Below, piece by piece: positions 7,176 to 14,953 of a stretch of 37,992 bases of DNA. The stretch's first letter is position 1; every line of letters begins with the position of its first letter. Below the pieces are notes generated by a model that was given only the letters and a program-made list of their open reading frames with translations, was not told the origin of the DNA and ran no database searches. A program made the translations under genes and the position numbers. The stretch comes from Phormidesmis priestleyi Ana (lineage in GTDB: Bacteria; Cyanobacteriota; Cyanobacteriia; Phormidesmidales; Phormidesmidaceae): NCBI GenBank assembly GCA_001314865.1, contig LJZR01000037.1:1-37992 (forward strand), in the 5' to 3' direction.

Positions 7176-10100
7176 ATGCCAATCAATCCTTTAACGCCGT
7201 TAGCCCTACAAGATGCCCCCTCACTAATTGAGCGGGTGTTTCCGGCGCAGAAGGTTTCGGCGGAGGCGCAGAAGGAGCGCAAGGCGGGTGCGGGGCAAAC
7301 GCTGACGGCGTTGGGGTCGTATTGGAAGGGGCGCAAGCCGCTGATTATGGTGCGGGCGATCGTGCTGGGTTGTTTGTTGCCGGTGACGGATGATCTGGAG
7401 GCGGATCTACATATTTTTGAGAAGCTGATGGCGATGGATGATGCGGCTTTTGGGCGGCGGGAGCCGAAGCTGAAGGTGGCGGAGATTGCGCAGCGGATTA
7501 CGTTGGCGAATCCTTGGGATTTTTTTGAGTACAGCAACCAGTTTTATGACCAATCGGAGATTGAGGCGCTGCAATTTCCGTTGGATGCTGGGCAGTATCC
7601 AAAGTTGAAGTTGCGCTGGCAGCGGGGGCTACCGGATGAGAAGAAGCATCTGCTGCTGGCTCAAGCGCTGGTGGGGTTGCCCTATGAGGAAAAGGTAAGG
7701 TTGTGCCGTCGTCCGGAGGAGCTTGATCCGGAAATGTTGTATGGGTCAATTTGGGAGGATGTGAATGCGCATTTAGGAGAGTTTGGGGTAGAGGCGTATT
7801 CTCATGAGGCGTTGGTGGAGCAGTTGGGGATGCTGCGTTATGGGCATCGGCCTCGGGTGGGGGATACGTTTTGTGGGGGTGGATCGATTCCGTTTGAGGC
7901 GGCGCGGTTGGGATGTGATGTGTATGCGTCGGATTTGAATCCGGTGGCTTGTATGTTGACTTGGGGGGCGCTGAATATTATCGGGGCGAGTGCAGAAAAG
8001 AGAAAAGAGATTGAAAAGGCGCAGCGGGAAGTTGCAGAAGCGGTAGATCGAGAGATTACTGAATTAGGGATTGAGCACAACGAACGAGGAGATCGGGCGA
8101 AGGCGTTTTTGTATTGTTTAGAAACGCGGTGTCCCGAGACGGGGTGGATGGTGCCGATGGCACCGAGTTGGGTGATTTCTAAGAGTAGGCAAGTCTGTGC
8201 AAGGCTGACTCCTAATTTTGAGAATAAGCGATTTGACATAAATGTTTTGAGCAACGCTAGTGACTTGGAAATGAAGGCTGCCGCTCAGGGAACTGTGCAA
8301 GATGGCAGTTTAGTTTACGAACTAAAAGGCGAACTATATCGTCACTCAATTAAGACAATTAGAGGTGATTATAGAACTGAAAGTAGTGAAAACCGAAATC
8401 GCTTACGGCAGTGGGAATTACATGATTTTAAATCCCTACCAAACGATATTTTTCAAGAGAGATTATATTGCATTCAATGGATTACTCAAGAAACTTTGGG
8501 GCAATCTCGTCAGGAGACTTACTTTTCATCAGTGTCTGATACAGATATAGATCGAGAAAGACAAATTGAGCATATCGTTGAGAAGAATATAGAGACCTGG
8601 CAAAAGATAGGACTAGTTCCTGATATGGTGATTGAGCCGGGTTACAATACGGACCAGCCTATTCGTGAGCGAGGATGGCGATACTGGCATCATTTGTTCA
8701 ACCCACGGCAGATGAGTCTCTTCCAGATGTATTTCCGAAATATTACTCAGTCTGGTTTTGCAGAGTACCTTTCTGTTATCTTAGCAAAGTCTCTTGACTG
8801 GTCGAATCGATTAACGAAATGGGATAGTAGTCTAGGCAGTGATAAAGTTACAAATCTGTTTTTTAATCAGGCATTAAATACCAACTATAACTATGGATGT
8901 AGAGGTACAAAATATCTTGAAAACCATACTTTAGGTTCATTTAATAAAACGGCCATTGGAGATACGGTCAATGTCAATTCATTGATTAATGCCTGTAACG
9001 CCAGCGATCTTAGTCTCAATACGCCTTTAAATATCTGGATTACTGATCCACCCTACGCTGACGCTGTTAACTACGAAGAAATAACAGAATTCTTCATCGC
9101 ATGGCTCCGCAAAAATCCCCCTGCCCCCTTCGACCAATGGACTTGGGATTCCCGCCGTGCCCTAGCCATCAAAGGCGACGGCGAAGACTTCCGACGCGGT
9201 ATGGTCGAAGCCTATCGCGCCATGACTACTCACATGCCCGACAATGGCCTCCAGTGTGTCATGTTCACCCACCAAGACACCAGCGTGTGGGCTGACATGG
9301 TTTCCATCTTTTGGGCAGCAGGACTGCAAGTCGTCAGCGCCTGGTACATCGCCACTGAAACCACCTCCGAACTCAAACAAGGCGGCTACGTCCAAGGCAC
9401 CGTTACACTGCTACTGCGCAAACGACTCGCCACAGCATCCACCTTTAAGCAAAGACTGCTTCCTAAAATCCGCAAAGAAGTCACCGCCCAAATCGAAGAC
9501 ATGCTGAACCTTAACGACAAATCCCAACAGCATGGCGAAACCGTATTTAACGACTCCGACCTCCAAATGGCAGGCTACGCCGCCGCCCTAAAAGTCCTCA
9601 CCGAATACACCGAAGTCGATGGCCGCGACATGACCACCCTCGCCCTCCAACCTCGCCAAAAAGGCGAAACCACCGTCGTTGATGACATTGTGAAATATGC
9701 CTCCGAAGTCGCCAACAATCTACTCATTCCCGACCAACTCAGAGCCCTTAACCCCGACACCTGGAGCGAAATTACCGGCGTCGAGCGCTTTTACCTGCGC
9801 ATGGTCGCCATCGAACAAACCGGAGCCGCCAAGCTCGACAACTACCAAAACTTCTCTAAAGCCTTCAACGTTGCCTACCAGCCCCTCATGGCCTCGCTAG
9901 AAGCCAACAAAGCCAGACTAAAAGGCGCAAAAGAATTCAAACCCCGCGAGCTAACCGGCGGCGACCTAAGCGGAACGCTATTGAGCGAATTACTCATAGC
10001 CATTCAGGAACTGCTGAACGACAAAGATCCCAAAGTCGTACTGGGTCAAATTCGCAGCAGCCTGGATGCCAGCTACTTCCAAAAACGCCCTCATTTGATG

Positions 10101-10202
10101 GCAATGGCCCACTACCTAGCCAATATGTGGCGCGATCGGCGTCCTGAAGAAGCTCAAAAAGCTGAAATTATAGGCGATCGTATTCGCAACGAGGGTATTT
10201 AA
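7176..10202 (+). CDS. DUF1156 adenine-type DNA methylase, anti-phage island core
   Basis: The protein has 1008 residues. The N-terminus matches DUF1156 (LIERVFPAQKVS, then ALGSYWKGRKPLIMVR). The SAM-binding motif I lies at about 228-236 (GDTFCGGGSIPFEAARLG) and the catalytic motif DPPY at 624-627, followed by ADAVNYEE. This is the motif order of a beta-type amino-methyltransferase acting on adenine N6 or cytosine N4; DPPY favours adenine. About 390 residues separate the two motifs and probably hold the target-recognition region. The likely role is to mark host DNA so that the helicase/ATPase partners spare it. Base composition changes sharply within the gene: G-rich to about 8160, AT-rich to about 9050, C-rich after about 9090, which suggests recombination. 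It follows the VapC gene by 70 nt. Confidence 0.88.
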   Translation: MPINPLTPLALQDAPSLIERVFPAQKVSAEAQKERKAGAGQTLTALGSYWKGRKPLIMVRAIVLGCLLPVTDDLEADLHIFEKLMAMDDAAFGRREPKLKVAEIAQRITLANPWDFFEYSNQFYDQSEIEALQFPLDAGQYPKLKLRWQRGLPDEKKHLLLAQALVGLPYEEKVRLCRRPEELDPEMLYGSIWEDVNAHLGEFGVEAYSHEALVEQLGMLRYGHRPRVGDTFCGGGSIPFEAARLGCDVYASDLNPVACMLTWGALNIIGASAEKRKEIEKAQREVAEAVDREITELGIEHNERGDRAKAFLYCLETRCPETGWMVPMAPSWVISKSRQVCARLTPNFENKRFDINVLSNASDLEMKAAAQGTVQDGSLVYELKGELYRHSIKTIRGDYRTESSENRNRLRQWELHDFKSLPNDIFQERLYCIQWITQETLGQSRQETYFSSVSDTDIDRERQIEHIVEKNIETWQKIGLVPDMVIEPGYNTDQPIRERGWRYWHHLFNPRQMSLFQMYFRNITQSGFAEYLSVILAKSLDWSNRLTKWDSSLGSDKVTNLFFNQALNTNYNYGCRGTKYLENHTLGSFNKTAIGDTVNVNSLINACNASDLSLNTPLNIWITDPPYADAVNYEEITEFFIAWLRKNPPAPFDQWTWDSRRALAIKGDGEDFRRGMVEAYRAMTTHMPDNGLQCVMFTHQDTSVWADMVSIFWAAGLQVVSAWYIATETTSELKQGGYVQGTVTLLLRKRLATASTFKQRLLPKIRKEVTAQIEDMLNLNDKSQQHGETVFNDSDLQMAGYAAALKVLTEYTEVDGRDMTTLALQPRQKGETTVVDDIVKYASEVANNLLIPDQLRALNPDTWSEITGVERFYLRMVAIEQTGAAKLDNYQNFSKAFNVAYQPLMASLEANKARLKGAKEFKPRELTGGDLSGTLLSELLIAIQELLNDKDPKVVLGQIRSSLDASYFQKRPHLMAMAHYLANMWRDRRPEEAQKAEIIGDRIRNEGI

Positions 10203-10293
10203 TTCGGTTATGTAAGCACTGCCCTGATGCACTCGCAAACTTAAACCCCTTATGCAGATGAACAGATACAAACCTGAGACAGGAGAATAACTT

Positions 10294-11397
10294 TTGGACA
10301 ATTTACGAAGGCTGACCCTGCGCGGATTTAAGTCCATAAAATCTATTGACCTTGAGCTTCATGCTTTAAATATTCTGATTGGAGCCAACGGCGCAGGTAA
10401 GAGCAATTTTATTTCGTTCTTTAAAATGCTTAATGAAATGATGGCCGGACGCTTTCAGCAATATGTTGGCACCTCAGGACGTGCTCAGTCCCTTTTACAT
10501 TTTGGGCCAAAAGTAACGCCTCAGATAGAAGCAAAACTTGAGTTTGCCGTTGAAAGCGGAGTCGATAAATATGACATGAGACTGTTTCATGCTGCTAGCG
10601 ACACTTTAATCTTCGCAGAAGAATCGATGAGCTTTCAGGCCGAAGGGTGGGACTCTCCAAGAACTGATCAACTAGGTGCAGGACACCCAGAAGCTAAACT
10701 CCGTGAAGCCGCCAAGGAAGATGGACAAAATACAGCTAAAGCCCTCAAGTACTTGCTCGATCGCTGCCGGGTTTATCATTTTCATGACACTTCAGCGACA
10801 GCAGCGGTGCGGCAATCCTGTTACGTTGGCGATAGTCGATGGCTCATGCCGGATGCTGGCAACTTAGCCGCACTACTTTTGCGATTTCGAGAAGAAGACA
10901 TATCGGCCTATCGACAAATTGTCGGTACTATTCAACTGATCGCGCCCTTTTTTGAGGACTTTGTGCTTGAACCAGATGCTTCTCGCAATGTCATTTTGAA
11001 CTGGCAAGAAAAAGGCGCAGACCGGGTATTCGGGCCTCATCAGTTTTCAGATGGGACTTTGCGCGCCATCTGTCTCGCTACGCTGCTCTTGCAACCAGAA
11101 GACGAACTCCCAAAACTCATCGTCGTAGACGAACCTGAGCTAGGTCTTCACCCCTATGCTCTAAATGTACTGGCCGATTTATTTAGGAGAGCAGCGCTGC
11201 ATACTCAAATTCTAATCAGCACACAGTCTAGTTCTTTTTTAGATAACTTTGAGCCAGAAGACGTGATTGCGGTGAACCGAGAAGGTAAGGAATCGCAGTT
11301 TAGAAGACTAAGTCCTACGGAGCTAGATCCTTGGCTTGATGAATACAGCTTAGGAGAAGTTTGGGAGAAAAACATCATTGGCGGAGGGCCTCATTAA
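10294..11397 (+). CDS. AAA ATPase of the OLD/RloA-like class (AAA_21)
   Basis: The 367-residue ABC-type ATPase has N-terminal LRGFKSIKSIDLEL, Walker A GANGAGKS at 30-37, the signature-like FSDGTLRAICLA near 250, and Walker B LIVVDEPELGLHP around 276-288. STQSSSFLDNF follows as the H-loop region. Proteins of this build pair with a Toprim or other nuclease partner in OLD-, Gabija- or PARIS-like defence and usually act as the sensor. The start is TTG at 10294, decided by AGGAG at 10281-10285 with 8 nt spacing; no ATG precedes Walker A at a fitting distance. Its TAA overlaps the ATG of the DUF4276 gene (TAATG), so the two are translationally coupled. The exact trigger is unknown. Confidence 0.85.
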   Translation: MDNLRRLTLRGFKSIKSIDLELHALNILIGANGAGKSNFISFFKMLNEMMAGRFQQYVGTSGRAQSLLHFGPKVTPQIEAKLEFAVESGVDKYDMRLFHAASDTLIFAEESMSFQAEGWDSPRTDQLGAGHPEAKLREAAKEDGQNTAKALKYLLDRCRVYHFHDTSATAAVRQSCYVGDSRWLMPDAGNLAALLLRFREEDISAYRQIVGTIQLIAPFFEDFVLEPDASRNVILNWQEKGADRVFGPHQFSDGTLRAICLATLLLQPEDELPKLIVVDEPELGLHPYALNVLADLFRRAALHTQILISTQSSSFLDNFEPEDVIAVNREGKESQFRRLSPTELDPWLDEYSLGEVWEKNIIGGGPH

Positions 11398-12083
11398 TGG
11401 CTCGCCTTTACCTAATTGTTGAAGGACAAACCGAACAGACCTTTGCAGACACTCTTATAAAACCCCATCTAGCGCAACGTCAAGTATATATGAACAAGCC
11501 CGTACTTGTTGCTCACGCAAAAAAGAAAGGGAGAGTTCACAGAGGTGGTGGTCAAAACTATGCACCTATGAAAAACGACATCATACGATTTCTCAAACAG
11601 GACAAAGATCCAGATGCGTATTTCACAACCATGATTGATTTATACGCCCTTTACGCCGACTTTCCTGGCCTAACTGAAGCCCAGCAGATGCAACCAGACC
11701 CGTTTGAGAGGGTTAAATTCCTAGAGCAAAAATTCGCAGAAGACATTGACGACCCTCGATTCATTCCTTATCTCCAGCTGCACGAATATGAGGCATATCT
11801 TTTTTCTGACCCTACTTGCTTTGAATACCTTGATGCTGGAGGCATGCAAGCCGTAAAAACACTTCAATCTATTGCGAGTCAGTATGAGACACCCGAACTT
11901 ATTAACGATGGGTCGCAAACAGCACCAAGCAAACGCATTATTGCTTTGTTCCCCGACTATGAAAAAGCAAAAACTGCCTTTGGCCCTCAGCTAGCCGCAA
12001 AAATAGGACTCTCAGTCATTCGCGATCGCTGCTCACACTTCAATGACTGGCTATCAAAGCTTGAGTCTTTAAATAGCCAATAA
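11397..12083 (+). CDS. DUF4276 Toprim-like partner of the AAA ATPase
   Basis: The 228-residue protein starts MARLYLIVEGQTEQTFADTL. VEGQTE (8-13) is the glutamate-bearing first motif of Toprim-like nucleases, and MIDLYAL with DFPGL (about 80-95) supplies the next acidic motif. FIPYLQLHEYEAYLFSDP is typical of DUF4276. Such proteins lie beside AAA_21 ATPases in defence islands and probably act as metal-dependent nuclease effectors held in check by the ATPase. The ATG at 11397 overlaps the ATPase stop, and GGAGG at 11383-11387 lies 9 nt upstream. A longer frame from 11361 exists but has no such site. The substrate, DNA or RNA, cannot be told from the sequence. Confidence 0.8.
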   Translation: MARLYLIVEGQTEQTFADTLIKPHLAQRQVYMNKPVLVAHAKKKGRVHRGGGQNYAPMKNDIIRFLKQDKDPDAYFTTMIDLYALYADFPGLTEAQQMQPDPFERVKFLEQKFAEDIDDPRFIPYLQLHEYEAYLFSDPTCFEYLDAGGMQAVKTLQSIASQYETPELINDGSQTAPSKRIIALFPDYEKAKTAFGPQLAAKIGLSVIRDRCSHFNDWLSKLESLNSQ

Positions 12084-12129
12084 ACGAATGATAGCGTGAC
12101 ACAATAAATACACAGCAGAAACCCATCTC

Positions 12130-12714
12130 ATGATTGCCACACCCAGTCCACAGAAAATGACGGTTGAAGCCTACTTCGATTGGGAACCCCGTCAGGAACT
12201 TCGCTATGAATTTGTTGATGGCGAAGTTTTGGCCATGGCAGGAGGTACCCTCGCCCACAACGATATTGCCGTTAATCTCCTCACTGCCCTACGACCTTCC
12301 TTACAAAAACAAGGCTGTCGTATCAACATCGCCGATGCCAAAGTACAAGTCACCGCATCTCGCTACCGATATCCTGACCTAGTTGTCACCTGCGACGAGC
12401 GAGACAAAACCGCGCTCAATGCTATTCAATACCCTAAGCTCATCATTGAGGTGCTTTCTGTCGGAACCGAGGCACTCGATAGAGGCGAGAAACTTAAAGA
12501 ATATTGTCAGCTACCTAGCCTAGAAGAATATGTATTAATCAGCTCAACACAAATTAGCGTTGAAATTTATCGTCGCACTCAAGGGCGATTTTGGCTGTAT
12601 ACGGCTTATCAACCCGGAGACAGCATTGTACTTGAAAGTGTTGGCTTCGAGTTCCCTATCAACCTTCTCTACGACGGCATTGCGCAATTTTCGCCACCTA
12701 TCCCCACGGACTGA
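12130..12714 (+). CDS. Uma2 family endonuclease-like protein (DUF820)
   Basis: The 194-residue protein has the Uma2 layout: an early MTVEAYFDWE and LRYEFVDGEVLAMAGG, then the PD-(D/E)XK core with YRYPDLVVTC near 78-87 and LIIEVLS around 104-110. A conserved lysine, GEKLKEY, follows, then EEYVLIS. The fold is that of restriction-type nucleases. The family is hugely expanded in cyanobacteria and its natural substrate is mostly unknown, so I infer only a probable Mg2+-dependent nuclease. It is convergent with the PIN-like gene on the other strand (21 bp between the stops). Its link with the surrounding defence genes may be incidental. Confidence 0.85.
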   Translation: MIATPSPQKMTVEAYFDWEPRQELRYEFVDGEVLAMAGGTLAHNDIAVNLLTALRPSLQKQGCRINIADAKVQVTASRYRYPDLVVTCDERDKTALNAIQYPKLIIEVLSVGTEALDRGEKLKEYCQLPSLEEYVLISSTQISVEIYRRTQGRFWLYTAYQPGDSIVLESVGFEFPINLLYDGIAQFSPPIPTD

Positions 12715-12735
12715 CCCCAGGTAGCAGTTATTAAG

Positions 12736-13410
12736 CTAATCTCCATACTCATGTAGCAAATTGCCAGTTTCAGCCCTTAGCGTCTCAATGTAGGCCGCAA
12801 TAGCCGAAAGGACATTTTCTTCTGTAGACTGTGCGCCCGAACCAAAAACAGCTTTACAAGCCTTATCACAATCTCTCACGGGCACAATTTTGTCGCGCAC
12901 GACTTCAAAGCCATACTCACGAATGTCTCGCAATATGAGCTGTTCCAAACACCAGAATCTATTCGCAAACAGCGCTTGCAGCTCTGGTAATTCTGCCTGA
13001 GCCAACGCCCTCAAATATCTCTTGTCGCCAGTCAGTATAAACGCCTCACCCGTCTCATCTTTTTGAAGCACTTGGGCAACGTACGTCGTCAGAATGGCCT
13101 CACCCGCATCTATGCCCTCACAACCAGAAAGCTGCCCAAACAAATCGCTATTTACCTCAGCTTGGCTAATTTGGGGCAGTGTCTCAGCTAACTCAATGGT
13201 TCTCTTGTAATTTATTAGCTTGGCTTCGAGTCGTCGGCACTTGCCCTTATTTAACTGGGCTAAATCTCCTCGAAACTTATACTTCGCCGTAGCTAGCACT
13301 CTAATCTCAGTACGATCTGCCTCAAAAAGGTTGATCGTTTCATCGAACAGCTCAAAGGTCGCTAGCTTTTTGATAATGTCATTGTCAATGCAATAAAGGC
13401 AACCCGTCAA
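12736..13410 (-). CDS. PIN-like nuclease paired with the ImmA/IrrE protease
   Basis: The 224-residue protein starts with LYCIDNDIIKKLATF, whose D9 and D11 fit the first acidic motif of a PIN fold. GIDAGEAIL supplies D101 and E104, and ILTGDKRYL supplies D129. The C-terminal 90 residues are helical and unassigned. The start is TTG at 13410, supported by GGGAG inside the end of the protease gene at 7 nt spacing; no ATG lies close. The two genes are separated by 2 nt, so they are one unit. This pairing looks like a toxin-antitoxin or abortive-infection module in which the PIN-like protein would be the toxin. That assignment is inferred from fold and context. Confidence 0.7.
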   Translation of the reverse strand: MTGCLYCIDNDIIKKLATFELFDETINLFEADRTEIRVLATAKYKFRGDLAQLNKGKCRRLEAKLINYKRTIELAETLPQISQAEVNSDLFGQLSGCEGIDAGEAILTTYVAQVLQKDETGEAFILTGDKRYLRALAQAELPELQALFANRFWCLEQLILRDIREYGFEVVRDKIVPVRDCDKACKAVFGSGAQSTEENVLSAIAAYIETLRAETGNLLHEYGD

Positions 13411-13412
13411 AT

Positions 13413-14417
13413 CTACTCTCCCAGGATGCGCTCAAGATGATCTATCGTGTCATCGTTCAGATTTTCCCAATCCAAATTCTCTTCTAAAAATCTGTGAATC
13501 ATTGCCTCACCAGATTCCTCACAGCCTAGTTCTTGTACTGCTTTTTGTGCCAATCCAAACTTCTGAGGATCAATCTTCTTAGCGTGCCAACCGTAGTTAA
13601 AGGCTAAAATGCAGGCGTCCACAGTAGGGTCTGCTTCTATCTTCTCTTCTATCTTTCTCCTTAACTGCCCGTTGTTGTAAATAGATAAGCCTCGAAAGCA
13701 ATTATCGTACTGGTTTACAAGCAACTCAACTGCAAAACGATTCGCTGCCGTTTCCTCTACATCGTCAGATTCGTTGATTTCATCGTCTATCAAAATCCCC
13801 GTTTCTACATGACCCAGTGCTAAGTGACCTAGCTCATGTGCCAGATGAAAAGCTAACCAGGCCGGATGTGTCGTCTTATGGCTAAGCAAAATGACTGGGC
13901 GATCGCCTTGCCATTGAATCATGCCCGTTATTTTACGATTACCTGTCGGGTAATCATTGAAATATACAACGGCGATACCATGCTGCCAGCAATAGCTTAG
14001 CAAACTCTCCAGGTCTACTTTAGAACCGTGCATAAGAACGTCTTTGCGAACCTGATCAGCGGCTGTCGGAACAGGAGCGAAAGGCTGTGTCTTGAGACTA
14101 GTCGCCACTATCTCCGCCACCCGAGAAGCAAGCTGAGGAGAAACCTGTGGAACATCTGAGGCTTGCTGAGAATGATATTTGAACTTAGTGGGCAGTAAGG
14201 CTTTGAACCTAGCTTCCGAATCGTCTTGCAATAAGCTACTCAAATCCAAATGCAGCCGTTGCGCAATATGCGCCGATCCTTCGAGTACCGCAGATGGAAT
14301 TTCATTGAGCTCATCATCCCACCAGCTGGGCAACCCCGCCCTGCGCACGTAGCTTTCACTCAAGCCAACTGCCGACAGTTTCTTAAGTAAGCGAGCCATA
14401 GATAAAGATTGATTCAA
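13413..14417 (-). CDS. ImmA/IrrE-type metallopeptidase with N-terminal helical domain
   Basis: The zinc-peptidase motif HELGH lies at about residues 194-198 of the product from this start (HLAHELGHLALGH), with WLAFHLA before it and the later EETAANRFAVELLVN. This is the ImmA/IrrE (DUF955) pattern. ImmA proteases cut repressors in response to a signal, and many pair with an XRE-type regulator; here the first ~100 residues are helical and could hold a degenerate HTH. The start is uncertain. A GTG at 14438 gives 341 residues, but GGAGG lies exactly 8 nt before the TTG at 14417, which I prefer (334 residues). The protease may control the downstream PIN-like protein. It faces away from the DUF262 gene. 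Confidence 0.82.
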   Translation of the reverse strand: MNQSLSMARLLKKLSAVGLSESYVRRAGLPSWWDDELNEIPSAVLEGSAHIAQRLHLDLSSLLQDDSEARFKALLPTKFKYHSQQASDVPQVSPQLASRVAEIVATSLKTQPFAPVPTAADQVRKDVLMHGSKVDLESLLSYCWQHGIAVVYFNDYPTGNRKITGMIQWQGDRPVILLSHKTTHPAWLAFHLAHELGHLALGHVETGILIDDEINESDDVEETAANRFAVELLVNQYDNCFRGLSIYNNGQLRRKIEEKIEADPTVDACILAFNYGWHAKKIDPQKFGLAQKAVQELGCEESGEAMIHRFLEENLDWENLNDDTIDHLERILGE

Positions 14418-14953
14418 TGACTGTGCCTCCTGCTCCACCTTTTGAAAGGAATCGACCTTGTTTCTATCTTTGACGTTTGGGAATGCTGCTACCCCCTGAT
14501 TACCTACGGTTAATGATATCTATGCTACCAATATTCCAGCCTTTATAACCATCACCAATAGATGTGAGGCTCATTACCTAGTTGATATTTAGCGCGATCG
14601 CCGTTGTAAAGAAGCATAAAGAGCGGAAATGATGGGCGATTCTTCGGAGAGGTTCCGCCATCGCATCTGCAAGGAGGGTATTTAGATTCATCGTCGGATG
14701 CATTCGTACGACAGCAATCTACTCCTAAGAAACACAAGCTAATCAACCTTGAAAAACCTAAATTGTCGTCACTACGGCGACAATTTTGTTTCTTTCAGGT
14801 TTATCGAATAGCAAGCAGAGCTGTTCATGAGGGGCTCAGATGAAAATACATAACGGTTCTAGCGATCATTAATGTACTAAGCTAAGTGGTCAAAGCTATA
14901 GATACCGCTATTCTGCTCTGAATATATTGTGTTCTTTTTTATACGAAAATCCT
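14418..14953. other. Divergent intergenic region between ImmA/PIN and DUF262/helicase units
   Basis: About 535 bp lie between the divergent genes and should hold promoters for both. I see no gene with a plausible start. A plus-strand frame is open from about 14607 to 14842 but has no ATG and no recognisable family. One HIP1 site occurs near 14593. A strong hairpin lies at 14760-14786 (listed separately). No clear -35/-10 pair stood out by eye. Confidence 0.5.
14760..14795. terminator. Bidirectional hairpin resembling an intrinsic terminator
   Basis: AAATTGTCG (14760-14768) and CGACAATTT (14778-14786) form a perfect 9-bp stem, extendable by two pairs over a 5-nt loop. TGTTTCTTT follows on the plus strand. 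The opposite strand reads TTTAGGTTTTT after the stem, so it could work both ways. A terminator inside a divergent promoter region is odd and suggests a short transcript on one side. Confidence 0.4.

Noticed and set aside
7498-8300. Minus-strand frames inside the methylase gene
   Set aside because: They are produced by the G-rich codon use of the real gene and match no known family.
14552-14746. A 64-codon minus-strand frame and an overlapping plus-strand open frame in the divergent gap
   Set aside because: Neither has a convincing start or a known motif; the plus-strand frame contains the terminator-like hairpin.
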